A DNA stretch of 40,545 bases. It comes from Bacteroidales bacterium UBA3290 (lineage in GTDB: Bacteria; Bacteroidota; Bacteroidia; Bacteroidales; UBA932). The DNA lies in assembly GCA_002361615.1 (NCBI GenBank), contig DETK01000044.1, positions 106,652 to 147,196 on the forward strand, in the 5' to 3' direction. How positions within the stretch are numbered: position 1 is the first letter of the stretch; the number at the start of each line of letters is the position of its first letter. This document shows, piece by piece, positions 8,158 to 17,200 of this stretch. Made by a program: the position numbers and the translations under genes. The notes under the pieces are model-generated. The model had not been told where the DNA came from, did no database searches, and was given only the letters and a program-made list of their open reading frames with translations.

Positions 8158-8367
8158 ATGCAGGAACACGAAGGCAAATACATCTTTGGCGTCGTCAAGG
8201 TCGGCGACAAAGGACAAATCGTCATTCCGCGCGATGCCCGCAAGGTTTATGACATCAAACCCGGTGACGCCCTGCTCGTGCTGGGCGACCAGCGGGGCAT
8301 CGCCATGCTGAAAACGGAAGTCTTCCAGAATGCCCTGGACCAGGCCATGGATGGCCTTACGAAATGA
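8158..8367 (+). CDS. AbrB/MazE/SpoVT-type DNA-binding protein
   Basis: A 69-aa swapped-hairpin AbrB-domain protein. The diagnostic core is VKVGDKGQIVIPRDARKVYDIKPGDALLVLGDQ split across residues 11-45: a VGDKGQIVIP strand, then the DIKPGDALLVL turn. The family binds DNA as dimers and includes antitoxins and transition-state regulators. No toxin gene is adjacent. Instead, the stop overlaps the start of an acyltransferase gene (ATGA, 8364-8367), so the two are translationally coupled. It probably regulates its own operon. Confidence 0.85.
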   Translation: MQEHEGKYIFGVVKVGDKGQIVIPRDARKVYDIKPGDALLVLGDQRGIAMLKTEVFQNALDQAMDGLTK

Positions 8368-9458
8368 GAAAGCATTGGCTCGACAATCTGCGCTGGGTGA
8401 CGGTTCTCCTGGTGCTGCTCTACCACGTTATCTATTTCTACAACAACAAAGGTGTCTTCGGCGGCATCGGCGGTTTCGGCGACGGGCCCCAGTATCAGGA
8501 CGTGGTGATGTACATCCTCTACCCCTGGTTCATGCCGCTGCTGTTTCTGCTTGCGGGCATCAGTTCCCGCTACGCGCTGGAGAATCAGTCTGCCCGGGAG
8601 TGGTTCAAGTCGCGGACGCGCAAATTGCTGGTTCCCGGCACCATCGGTCTTTTCGTCATCCATTGGATCACAGGTTATTTCAATACGGTAGTGGCGGCAA
8701 GGACCGGTATGTTTGAAGGAGTGCCCGCTCTGGTACGGTATGGCATCTTGGCCGTCAGCGGTACCGGCCCGCTCTGGTTCATCCAGGACCTGTGGCTGTT
8801 CTCGCTGCTTCTGCTCCTGATCCGCAAACTTGACCCGAAGCACCGGTTCCACGAAGGGTGCGGCAAATTGAACATGGTCTGGATTATCCTGCTGGGAATC
8901 CTGTTCTGGGCCGGAGAGCAGCTGCTGATCCGCAATCCCCGCCCGCAATCCGCAGATGGACTGTACAACCTCTACAAGCCGCTCTTCTATCTGATCCCGT
9001 TCCTGCTGGGGTATTTCGTATTCTCGCATCAGAACGTGCAGGAAAAGTTGGAAAAGTTCTGGATCCCCCTCCTGGGCAGCGCCGTGGCTTCAGGAGCCGT
9101 GCTCATCATCACCACCTTCGGCCAGGACAACACCTCGCCCGCATACCTGTCCAGCCCTCTGAACTGCCTCTACGGCTGGCTGATGTGCCTCGCCCTGATG
9201 GGCTGGTTCAAGGCCCGTTTCGACAAGACCAGTCCGTTTGCCGACTATATGACACGCAACAGTTACGGTCTTTACATCGTCCACTACCTGGTCGTCGCCA
9301 GCGTCGGCTATATGCTCAAAACGCACACACATCTCCCGCCGGTCGCCATCTACGTCATCCTGGCCGTCGCCGTCTATGCCCTGTCGCCGTTGCTGCATGA
9401 ACTCTTGAAGCGCATCCCCTTCGTGAGATGGGCTGTACTTGGCATAAAAAAATCGTAG
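8364..9458 (+). CDS. Acyltransferase family 3 membrane protein
   Basis: Integral membrane acyltransferase of 364 aa. It begins with the family signature LDNLRWVTVLLVLLYHV, whose His (about residue 20) is the expected catalytic residue. About ten transmembrane helices are spread through the protein. Further family-like segments are WFMPLLFLLAGISS and NSYGLYIVHYLVV near the C-terminus. Such enzymes usually O-acetylate or otherwise acylate sugars, peptidoglycan, glycans or antibiotics at the membrane. The acceptor cannot be predicted here, as no surrounding glycan locus is present. It is coupled to the AbrB gene by a four-base overlap. Confidence 0.85.
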   Translation: MRKHWLDNLRWVTVLLVLLYHVIYFYNNKGVFGGIGGFGDGPQYQDVVMYILYPWFMPLLFLLAGISSRYALENQSAREWFKSRTRKLLVPGTIGLFVIHWITGYFNTVVAARTGMFEGVPALVRYGILAVSGTGPLWFIQDLWLFSLLLLLIRKLDPKHRFHEGCGKLNMVWIILLGILFWAGEQLLIRNPRPQSADGLYNLYKPLFYLIPFLLGYFVFSHQNVQEKLEKFWIPLLGSAVASGAVLIITTFGQDNTSPAYLSSPLNCLYGWLMCLALMGWFKARFDKTSPFADYMTRNSYGLYIVHYLVVASVGYMLKTHTHLPPVAIYVILAVAVYALSPLLHELLKRIPFVRWAVLGIKKS

Positions 9459-9476
9459 TGAGTTTCTGATTATTAC

Positions 9477-9501
9477 TATCTTTGTCGCTTTAAACGACAA
9501 A
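9477..9501 (+). promoter_or_regulatory. -7 element and inverted repeat before the PAS gene
   Basis: TATCTTTG (9477-9484) matches the -7 consensus. It overlaps an inverted repeat with 7-base arms TTTGTCG (9481-9487) and CGACAAA (9495-9501) around seven bases. The right arm abuts the start codon at 9502. The arrangement could be an operator or a 5'-end hairpin. No clear TTTG lies 19 bases upstream of the -7 box. Confidence 0.4.
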
Positions 9502-9852
9502 ATGAAAAGAGACTACTTCGAAGGCGCGGACGTGGCGGTCACTGTCTGCGCCAAGGATGGAACCATATTGGATATGAACAGCAAGTCCCGGAAGACCTTC
9601 CTCAAGCCGGGGCAAGACGGAATTATCGGGCAAAACGTCCTGGACTGTCATCCCGAACCCGCCAGGAGCCTGCTCGACGATATGTTGAAGCATCCCCGCA
9701 CGAATATCTATACGGTAGAAAAAGAGGGACTGAAGAAACTTATCTTCCAAACGCCGTGGTACGACGGCGATGACTATGCAGGGTTCATGGAACTCTCCAT
9801 CGTCCTTCCGGAAAGCATCCCCAACCGGGTCCGCAAGCCCAAGGCGGAATGA
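9502..9852 (+). CDS. Single-domain PAS protein
   Basis: A 116-aa protein that is essentially one PAS sensor domain. It has a strand AVTVCAKDGTILDMNSKSRKTF, a helix region with IIGQNVLDCHPEP, and final strands around KLIFQTPWYDGDDYAGFMELSIVLP. The cytoplasmic PAS fold can bind heme, flavin or a small ligand. No output domain (kinase, GGDEF, HTH) is attached. Its stop overlaps the start of the MMPL transporter by four bases (ATGA, 9849-9852). The simplest inference is that it senses a ligand linked to that transporter, or modulates it. Confidence 0.75.
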   Translation: MKRDYFEGADVAVTVCAKDGTILDMNSKSRKTFLKPGQDGIIGQNVLDCHPEPARSLLDDMLKHPRTNIYTVEKEGLKKLIFQTPWYDGDDYAGFMELSIVLPESIPNRVRKPKAE

Positions 9853-12800
9853 AAAACAAGTCCGGCTTCCTGGTAAGATGGCGGTATGCGCTGCTGGTCC
9901 TGACAGCAGCTGCGGCACTTATTTCGGTGCTGTTGATCCCTCGTACGCGCATCAATGCCGACATGACCAGCAATCTGCCGGACGATTCGCCGATGCGGCA
10001 TGGCATAACCCTCCTGGAGCAGTACTTCCCCCAGATGGACATCCGTATGCAGACACTCCGCGTCATGTTTGTCGCGGAGCCTCCTGCCGACTCCCTGGAT
10101 AACGCACTGGGGCAGATGCTGGAGGGCGCGCGCAAGCTCGATGTCCGGCAGAATGGATCTTACACGCTCTACCATTACATGCTCCCGCCCGAAATGGATG
10201 GGAAGGCCATCCAGGAAAGCATCCAGGACCGCTTCGGCGACCGTGTCGAAGTGGAAGTGGAAGACAATTCCGGAATGCCCGACAACATCGTGATGATGAT
10301 GGCGACCGGTGTCATTACCGGACTGCTGATCCTCTTCCTGATGTGCCACTCGCTGATCGAGCCGCTCCTGATCCTGCTGACGCTGATCTTCGCCATCATG
10401 ATCAATATGGGAACCAACGCGTTGCTGCCCAGCGTGCGGCTGATTACCCATACGCTTGCAGCCGTGCTGCAGCTGGTCCTGTCGATGGACTATGCCATCA
10501 TCTTGCTGAACCGCTACAAGCAGCAGAGAAAGGACTTGGAGAAGGAGCAAGCCATGGTTGCAGCGATCCGCAGCGCCGCGCCCGCCATCCTGAGCAGCGG
10601 ACTGACCACGATTGTGAGCCTGCTGATGCTCATCTTCATGCGGCTCAAGATCGGTGCTGATCTCGGCATTGTCCTTTCGAAAGGCGTTCTGTGCAGCCTG
10701 ATCGCCACCTTCACTGTCCTCCCGTCGCTGATCCTGTTCTGCGACAAAGCGATCATGAAGGGACGCAAGCATGTCCCCCAGATCCCGACCGACGGGCTTG
10801 CCCGTTTCGAGCTGCGGTTCCGCCTTCCGCTCGCCATCCTGTTCATCGGATTGTTCGCAGGTTCCTGGTTCCTGCAGCGGCAGACCGAAATCTCCTATGC
10901 CATCGTCTGGCCTACACCCATTACCAAAGTGTTCCCGCCCGACAACACCCTGCTGATGCTCTACCGGACGGATGACGAGCAGGCGATGATATCCTTGACC
11001 GACACGATCGCCAACCTGGAGAAAGGCGTCACGTGCATCAACTATCCTTCCATCGCCCTGAAACCCATGTCGACAGAAGAACTGGCCGCGCTCAGTCCGG
11101 AACTGGCATCCCAGGTTCCGCCCGAAGCGCTTGACCTGCTCTATTATGCAGCCTCCCACCCTGAGCGCGAAGAGCGGATGCGGATCGACGAACTCGAGCC
11201 CACCGCCAAATCGCTGCTTGACATGGCCGGACAGTTCCTGCCTGAAGAAGCCATGAAGGGGATCGCCTCCCGCTTCGACATGAAGCGGCTCATGAGGCAG
11301 TTGAGCTATGTCCCGCCGATGCCGTCCCTGATCCCGTCAGCGCCTGAAGCGGGAGCTGCCGACGACGAGGTTCCCCAGGCAGAGATCCCGGATCAGGCCG
11401 TCGATCAGGAGATGGAAGATTCCGTGGAAACCGTGGAAACAGAGCAGCCCGATGCAGCGGAGGCGCCTGTCCTTCAGCAGACCGATACCACCGCGAAATC
11501 CTTTACCATCACCTACGAGGACATCATGAAGCAGCGTACGGCGGCCGAAATGGCGGCGTTTTTCCATTTCGACAAACAGCAGATTTCCATGGTGTACCGC
11601 CTCGCCGGCGCCGGACGCAGGGGTCGTCCCGCGACGATGAACATGGATGAATTCTTTACCGCCATCAACGACAAAGTGCTGGGGAACAAGCTCTACTCCG
11701 TAATGGTCCCGGCAGAATCAGCAGCACAGTTCCGGGAGATGCGCAAGGAAATCGACAAAATCATCCAAGCCGGTCCTACAAAGCCTGCGACGCCGGAAGA
11801 GCCTGCTAACCCTACCCCCGACAAGCCCGAAAAGCCTGCAGAAGGACCCGCCCCTCACACAGGAACACCAGATAAGCCTGCCTATGACACGACGTCCGTC
11901 AAGCCTGTCCCGGAAGAGCATCCCGTCACGGTTCCTACCGTAGAAGAGGAGCCCGATGTCCTTTCCCCGCTCGAGCAGCTGGCAGACATGGCATTCTCCG
12001 GGAAACGGTACTCTGCTGCACAGTGCTATAGCGCCTTGACCGCAGCAGGCGTCTCCGTCAAACGTGAAGAACTCGACCTGCTGTTCCTGTACCACGGATA
12101 CAAGAATGCAAGGGATACCAGCACCCGGCTCTCGCTGATGCAGGTTGCCGATTACGTGAACCGGCTCGCTGAAAATCCACTTGTCAGGCAATACGCCGAT
12201 TCGACGCAGCTTGCCGGACTGTCCGGCATCCGGGAGCGGCTTGAAGGCGAACTGGGTGCCCTGCGCAGCGATCCCTGGTCACTGGCCGTGATTACGAGCG
12301 GACTCCCCGTAGAGAGTGACCGGACCTTCGACTTCATCGACCATATTCAGGAACAGTGCAAGGCCTCGCTCGGTGGTGAGACTTACCTGGTCGGCCACTC
12401 GCAGATGTACAAGGAAATCAAGGAAGGGTTCCCGAGGGAGCTGTTGGTACTGACCTTGCTCACGATCGCTGCACTCTTCCTGATCGTCGCCCTTACATTC
12501 CGTTCGTTGATCATACCCCTGCTGCTGATACCGACCGTACTCATGGCCGTGTGGCTCAACGTATTCGTCAGTGGACTGGGAGGCAACCACATGCTGTTCC
12601 TGGCCTATTTGATCGTGCAGAGCATCCTGATGGGCGCGACCATCGACTATTCCATCCTCTTCACCCACTACTACTGCGATGCCCGCAAGACGATGGACCG
12701 CGGCGCTTCGCTGGCAACTGCCTATCGCGGAGCCATCCACGCCATCATGACCTCAGGCATGATCCTGGTCGCGGCACCCTGGCTTATGACGCTGGTCATT

Positions 12801-12923
12801 TCCGGAGAGATGATCATCTCGATCCTCCGCAGTATCTCAGCGGGAGCACTGGCCGCCATCCTCCTGATCCTGCTCGTCCTGCCAGGCGCGCTGGCCCTGA
12901 TGGACAAGAGGATAACCAAATGA
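9849..12923 (+). CDS. MMPL/RND-superfamily transporter (1024 aa)
   Basis: Inner-membrane RND-superfamily exporter of the MMPL/hydrophobe type. It has TM1 at about 12-30, a first periplasmic domain, a first six-helix block (about 150-345), a second large periplasmic domain and a last five-helix block (about 860-1020). Each block has the expected acidic motif in its central helix: SMDYAIILL with Asp214, and TIDYSILFTHYY with Asp933. The second periplasmic region is unusual in carrying two low-complexity linkers. One is acidic (about residues 500-545); the other is Pro/Glu/Lys-rich (about 640-703, with repeats such as TPDKPEKP). MMPL proteins move lipids, fatty acids or hydrophobic small molecules. 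The substrate is not evident. Confidence 0.85.
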   Translation: MKNKSGFLVRWRYALLVLTAAAALISVLLIPRTRINADMTSNLPDDSPMRHGITLLEQYFPQMDIRMQTLRVMFVAEPPADSLDNALGQMLEGARKLDVRQNGSYTLYHYMLPPEMDGKAIQESIQDRFGDRVEVEVEDNSGMPDNIVMMMATGVITGLLILFLMCHSLIEPLLILLTLIFAIMINMGTNALLPSVRLITHTLAAVLQLVLSMDYAIILLNRYKQQRKDLEKEQAMVAAIRSAAPAILSSGLTTIVSLLMLIFMRLKIGADLGIVLSKGVLCSLIATFTVLPSLILFCDKAIMKGRKHVPQIPTDGLARFELRFRLPLAILFIGLFAGSWFLQRQTEISYAIVWPTPITKVFPPDNTLLMLYRTDDEQAMISLTDTIANLEKGVTCINYPSIALKPMSTEELAALSPELASQVPPEALDLLYYAASHPEREERMRIDELEPTAKSLLDMAGQFLPEEAMKGIASRFDMKRLMRQLSYVPPMPSLIPSAPEAGAADDEVPQAEIPDQAVDQEMEDSVETVETEQPDAAEAPVLQQTDTTAKSFTITYEDIMKQRTAAEMAAFFHFDKQQISMVYRLAGAGRRGRPATMNMDEFFTAINDKVLGNKLYSVMVPAESAAQFREMRKEIDKIIQAGPTKPATPEEPANPTPDKPEKPAEGPAPHTGTPDKPAYDTTSVKPVPEEHPVTVPTVEEEPDVLSPLEQLADMAFSGKRYSAAQCYSALTAAGVSVKREELDLLFLYHGYKNARDTSTRLSLMQVADYVNRLAENPLVRQYADSTQLAGLSGIRERLEGELGALRSDPWSLAVITSGLPVESDRTFDFIDHIQEQCKASLGGETYLVGHSQMYKEIKEGFPRELLVLTLLTIAALFLIVALTFRSLIIPLLLIPTVLMAVWLNVFVSGLGGNHMLFLAYLIVQSILMGATIDYSILFTHYYCDARKTMDRGASLATAYRGAIHAIMTSGMILVAAPWLMTLVISGEMIISILRSISAGALAAILLILLVLPGALALMDKRITK

Positions 12924-12932
12924 TTTATTTAC

Positions 12933-12940
12933 TACCTTTG
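12933..12940 (+). promoter_or_regulatory. -7 promoter element for tRNA-Ser
   Basis: TACCTTTG matches TAnnTTTG and lies 11 bases before the mature tRNA start, the right distance for a transcript starting just ahead of the tRNA. No TTTG is present at the -33 position. Confidence 0.45.
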
Positions 12941-12951
12941 TATTCCCATCC

Positions 12952-13036
12952 GGAGAGTTGGCCGAGTGGTCGATGGCGGCAGTCTTGAAAACTGTTAGGC
13001 GGCAACGCCTCAGGGGTTCGAATCCCTTACTCTCCG
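12952..13036 (+). tRNA. tRNA-Ser (anticodon UGA)
   Basis: A complete class II tRNA. The acceptor stem GGAGAGT pairs with ACTCTCC. The anticodon loop CTTGAAA (12984-12990) has TGA at 12986-12988. The long variable arm GGCGGCAACGCC is typical of serine. The T arm is AGGGG-TTCGAAT-CCCTT, and the discriminator base is G. CCA is not encoded in full: the discriminator is followed by CAA. It reads UCA and, with wobble, other UCN codons. Confidence 0.95.
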
Positions 13037-13043
13037 CAAAGTT

Positions 13044-13089
13044 CCAAAAGAAATCAGCACCAAGCAAGCTTGGTGCTGATTTCTTTTGG
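13044..13089. terminator. Long perfect inverted repeat, likely bidirectional terminator
   Basis: A 46-base perfect inverted repeat: 22-bp stem, 2-base loop. The inner part is GC-rich, and the outer arms are A-rich on the left and T-rich on the right (ATTTCTTTT). It can therefore act as an intrinsic terminator in both directions, for the tRNA-Ser on the plus strand and lspA on the minus strand. It starts 8 bases after the tRNA. Confidence 0.7.
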
Positions 13090-13155
13090 GGCTTTGCAAA
13101 GCCCGCCGCAGGCGGGCTGGGATGTCGCGCAGCGACAATCCCAAGGAGAGTAAGG
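13089..13155. repeat. Hairpin cluster with an inverted copy of the tRNA 3' end
   Basis: Between the terminator and lspA lie three further palindromes: a perfect 16-mer (13089-13104), a 7-bp stem with 3-base loop (13101-13117) and an 11-bp stem with a one-base bulge (13118-13143). Immediately after, GGAGAGTAAGG (13145-13155) is the exact reverse complement of the tRNA-Ser 3' end (13025-13035). The whole block is therefore bracketed by 11-base inverted repeats. No protein is evident here. Confidence 0.6.
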
Positions 13156-13166
13156 CATCAGCCGCC

Positions 13167-13769
13167 CTACTCCGCCTTCTCAGCCTTCTCAGCTTTCTCC
13201 TCACTTTTGGCGAAGAACCGCCACTGGAACAACAGCAGATAGATCGCCCCGCAGGTGATGCAGCTGTCGGCGAAATTGAAGATGGGCCGGAAGAAGATAA
13301 TGTGACGGCCACCCCAGATGGGGAAACCGGCCGGAAGTGTCGTATCGATGATCGGGAAATAGAACATATCCACCACCCGTCCGTACAGGAATGGCGCATA
13401 GTGGAAGATGATGCCGTAAAACATCGAGTCGATCATGTTTCCGATGGCGCCGCACAGGATGGCTGCCAGACCGACGAGTACGCCGGTCGGCGTTTCAGGT
13501 TTCTTGAGCAGCCGGCGCATGTAAAAGATAATCAGGACGATCAGCACCAGACGGCTCAGACTGAGGACCAGTTTGCCCCACGTCTCGCCGAACTGCAGGC
13601 CGAAGGCCATGCCGTTGTTTTCGATAAACAGGAGCTGGAACCAGTTGCCGCAAACATGGATGCTCTCGCCGATAGCCATGTTTGTCTTGACCAGGATCTT
13701 GATGACCTGGTCGATAACCAGCAAAAGGACGACAAGCAGCGTAATCCGCGCGCCTCTGGAGACTTTCAT
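13167..13769 (-). CDS. lspA: Lipoprotein signal peptidase (signal peptidase II)
   Basis: Inner-membrane aspartyl protease that removes signal peptides from lipidated prolipoproteins. It is 200 aa with four predicted membrane helices. The two catalytic Asp are expected at Asp134 (GRVVDMF) and Asp168 (IFNFADS). The conserved GAIGNMID precedes them, and ENNGMAFG lies in the first periplasmic loop. The region between the two Asp carries a longer insertion (about 139-160) than proteobacterial LspA, as is usual in Bacteroidota. The C-terminus ends in a short KAE tandem repeat (9-base DNA repeats at 13167-13200), a slippage-prone tail. It sits 6 bases after the DksA-like gene, downstream of ileS. 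Confidence 0.93.
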   Translation of the reverse strand: MKVSRGARITLLVVLLLVIDQVIKILVKTNMAIGESIHVCGNWFQLLFIENNGMAFGLQFGETWGKLVLSLSRLVLIVLIIFYMRRLLKKPETPTGVLVGLAAILCGAIGNMIDSMFYGIIFHYAPFLYGRVVDMFYFPIIDTTLPAGFPIWGGRHIIFFRPIFNFADSCITCGAIYLLLFQWRFFAKSEEKAEKAEKAE

Positions 13770-13775
13770 CGGATG

Positions 13776-14171
13776 TTACCGCTTGTTCTTCGCTTCGACG
13801 CTGAGGGTAGCGTGCGGAACCAGACGCAGACGCTCCTTGGGAATCAGCTTACCGGTTTCCCTGCAGATGCCATAGGTCTTGTTCTCGATACGGATCAGGG
13901 CAGCTTCCAGGTTCTGGATGAACTTGTACTGACGGGCGGCCAGCTGGCTGGCCTCTTCCTTGGCCTGTGAAGCGGAGCCTTCTTCCAACACCTTGAACGA
14001 AGGAGAGGTGTCTTCCGTATCGTTGCTGCTGCTGTGATCGATCTGAGCCTGCAGCATATTGTAGTCCCTGCGTGCCTTCTCAAGCTTCTGCAGAATCAGT
14101 TCCTTGAACTCCTGGAGCTCCTCGTCGCTATAGCGGACTTTCTCTACGGTTTCTTCTTTCTTCTCTTCCAT
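13776..14171 (-). CDS. TraR/DksA-family protein lacking most zinc-finger cysteines
   Basis: A 131-aa DksA/TraR-like protein. The N-terminal half (about 15-95) forms the helical coiled coil with acidic residues, which in DksA enters the RNA-polymerase secondary channel. The C-terminus keeps the family outline YGICRETGKLIPKERLRLVP. Only one of the four zinc-binding Cys is present, and the expected second CxxC is replaced by HATLSVEA. I start it at the ATG at 14171; an upstream TTG (14180) is also in frame. It lies between ileS and lspA, a common Bacteroidota order. Its effect on transcription or ppGpp response is inference only. Confidence 0.85.
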   Translation of the reverse strand: MEEKKEETVEKVRYSDEELQEFKELILQKLEKARRDYNMLQAQIDHSSSNDTEDTSPSFKVLEEGSASQAKEEASQLAARQYKFIQNLEAALIRIENKTYGICRETGKLIPKERLRLVPHATLSVEAKNKR

Positions 14172-14196
14172 GGCTGACAATTTTTAATCCAACAGT

Positions 14197-14204
14197 CAAA
14201 TATA
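14197..14204 (-). promoter_or_regulatory. -7 element before the DksA-like gene
   Basis: TATATTTG on the minus strand, 25 bases before the ATG at 14171 and just after the ileS stop. It suggests that the DksA-like gene and lspA have their own promoter besides read-through from ileS. Confidence 0.4.
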
Positions 14205-14210
14205 ACCTTT

Positions 14211-17200
14211 TTATTTCAATCTTACAACAGCAATTGCGAGGGTTCCGTCTTCCCATTCGACCTCGACCGCTCCGGTGGGTTCGGCTTCGAATCGGATGTC
14301 GCGGGCAAGGGTCTGCGCACAAACATAGCTCCCGAAGCGCTCCAGCGCATCCTGCAGCATGGTATTCGGTGCGATGACGACCTCGATACGGTCGGTCACC
14401 TCGAAGCCGGCGGCCTTTCGCAGATTCTGGATGCGGTTAACCAACTCGCGTGCCAGACCTTCTTTCCGGAGTTCATCGGTCAGTTCGACATCGAGCGCGA
14501 TGGTCAGGGCGCCCTGGGAAGCGACCAGCCAGCCCGGCATGTCTTCCGACGAAATCTGGTAATCGCCGGGGGTGAGCGTCACATCGCCGCCCGGGAGAGA
14601 AAGGGTATAGGACTCCCCTGCCGCTTCCGCGCGCTGGACGGAGGAAATCGTCGCCTGGTCGAGCGAAGCGAAGGCAGCTGCGATCTCTTTCATCCGCGGG
14701 CCATAGACCTTGCCCAGCGTCTTGAAATTGGGTTTGATCTTCTTGGTCAGGATACCCTCGGTATTCTCGACGAATTCCATTTCCTTGACATTCACTTCGG
14801 CCAGGATCAGGTCTTTCACGGCGGAAAGCTGGGTCCGCACCTGCTCCGAGATTACGGGCACGACCATCTTCTTCAGCGGCTGGCGGACAGGAATACCCAC
14901 TTTCTTGCGGAGGGCAAGCACCATCGAAGTCGCGGTCTGGGAGAGGCTCACGCGCTCTTCCAGCGCCGCGTCAATCAGGCTATCATCGGGAGAGGGCATC
15001 TGCACGAAGTGGACTGAACAGCCCTCCACGGGATGGCAGGGTGCCGTCAGGTCGAGATAGAGCCGGTCGGCGAAGAAAGGCGCGATGGGCGCCATCAGCA
15101 CGGCCACGTTGTACAGTGCAGCGTAGAGCGTCTGGTAGGCGGCCTGTTTGTCGGCGGTCATGGCGCCGGCCCAGTAACGTTTGCGGTTCAGGTGGACATA
15201 CCAGTTGGAGAGGTCGTCGCAGACGAAACTCTCGATCAGACGGCCCGCCGTCTTGATATCGTAATCTTCATAAGCGGCGCGAACATCGCGGATCAGGCTG
15301 TTCAGGCGGGAGACGATCCAGCGGTCGATCTCAGTGAGCGATCCTTGGTCCGGCGTCTGAGGCGTCCAGCCGTCGATGTTGGCGTAGAGAGCGAAGAAGG
15401 CGTAGGTGTTGTAGAGCGTGCCGAAGAACTTGCGGCGCACCTCATCCACGCCGGCCTCGTCGAACTTGAGGTTGTCCCACGGCTCTGCGTTGGTCAGCAT
15501 ATACCAGCGGAGTGCGTCGGCGCCATAGGTGTCGAGTGCCTTGAACGGATCGACCGCATTGCCCAGGCGCTTGCTCATCTTGTTGCCCGCCTTGTCGAGC
15601 ACCAGGCCGTTCGAGATAACCCTCTTGAACGCAGGTGTCCCGCTGACCATGGTATGGATGGCATGCAGGGTATAGAACCAGCCGCGCGTCTGGTCGACGC
15701 CCTCGGCGATGAAATCGGCGGTGGCGCCGAATCGCTCGCTGCCGAGGTTGCGCAGGCCTTCCTGGGCGTACGGCATCGCGCCGGAATCGAACCACACGTC
15801 AATCAGGTCGCTCTCGCGGACCATCTTGCGGCCGGTAGGCGACACGAGGAAGATCTGGTCCATATAAGGACGGTGGAGGTCGATGCGCTCGTAATTCTCC
15901 AGACTCGGGTCTTTCGGATCGAATCCCTTGTCTTTCATCGGGTTGCTGGGCATGATACCCGCAGCCACGGCTTTTTCAATCTCGGCATAGAGCTCGGCGG
16001 CCGAACCGATGCAGATCTCTTCCTTTCCGTCTTCGGTACGCCAGATCGGGAGCGGTGTGCCCCAGAAACGGCTGCGGCTCAGGTTCCAGTCCTGGATGTT
16101 CTCCAGCCACTGGCCGAAACGGCCCGTTCCGGTCGAAGCCGGGCGCCAGGTGATCTGGCGGTTGAGCGCCACCATCTCGTCTTTCACGGCCGTGGCCTTG
16201 ATGAACCACGAATCCAGGGGATAATAGAGCACGGGAAGGTCGGTCCGCCAGCTGTGCGGATAGCTGTGTACGTGCTTCTGTACCTTGAATGCGCGACCGT
16301 CAGCCTTCATCATCACGCAGAGGTCGATGTCGAGCGTCCCTTCTTCATCCACGTGCTCGAAGTATTGTTTGTAGCCCGCTTTCACGTAGCGGCCCGCATA
16401 TTCCTTGTAAGAGGGGTCCACATTCTCCTTCACGTAGTCGGGATCCAGGTCTTCCAGGCGGCAGAAACGTCCCTGGCGGTCCACCTGGGCCTGCGGGTTG
16501 CCGTCCTTGTCGATCGGAAGGATGCCGCAAATGCCTGCGGCGGCGGCGACGCGCTTGTCGTCGGCACCGAAGGTCGGAGCGATGTGGACGATACCGGTAC
16601 CGTCTTCCGTGGTCACATAGTCGCCCGGGATGACGCGGAAGGCATCGCCCTGCGGCTTGAACCAGGGAATCAGCTGCTGGTAGCGGATGCCGACAAGGTC
16701 ACGTCCTTTGCAGGAACCCTCAAGCACCTCGAAAGGAATCTTGCCCTTGGGATTGAACCAGGCACCGACCAGGTCGCGGGCGACGATATAGACAGCCTCC
16801 TTGCCCGAGTAGGGATTGGCTGAGCGGACGCGCACGTAGTCGATGTCGGGGCCGACACAAAGCGCCGTGTTCGAAGGAAGGGTCCAGGGAGTCGTGGTCC
16901 AGGCAAGGATGTAGAGCGGAAGGCCATCCACGAAAAGTCTTTCCGAGGCCGCGTCGCGGACCACCTCGAACTGCACCGTAGCGGTCGTATCGGACACGTC
17001 CTTGTAGCAGCCGGGCTGGTTGAGTTCGTGCGAACTCAGGCCCGTTCCGTCGGTCGGCGAATACGGCTGGATGGTAAAGCCCTTGTAGAGCATGCCCTTG
17101 TCGTAAATCTTGCGAAGCAGGTACCAGAGCGTCTCGATGTAACGGTTGTCGTAGGTGATATACGGGTCGTCCATGTCCACCCAGTAGCCGATCCGGTCCG

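Noticed and set aside
9774..11159. A 461-codon minus-strand frame opposite the MMPL gene
   Set aside because: Gln/Asp/His-rich antisense shadow of a well-supported transporter; no domain.
13044..13089. Terminal inverted repeat of an insertion sequence
   Set aside because: The arms are adjacent (2-base loop) with A- and T-rich flanks, and no transposase is nearby. A bidirectional terminator explains it better.
15033..16823. A 596-codon plus-strand frame opposite ileS
   Set aside because: Antisense shadow of ileS; no family resemblance, and ileS is complete on the other strand.
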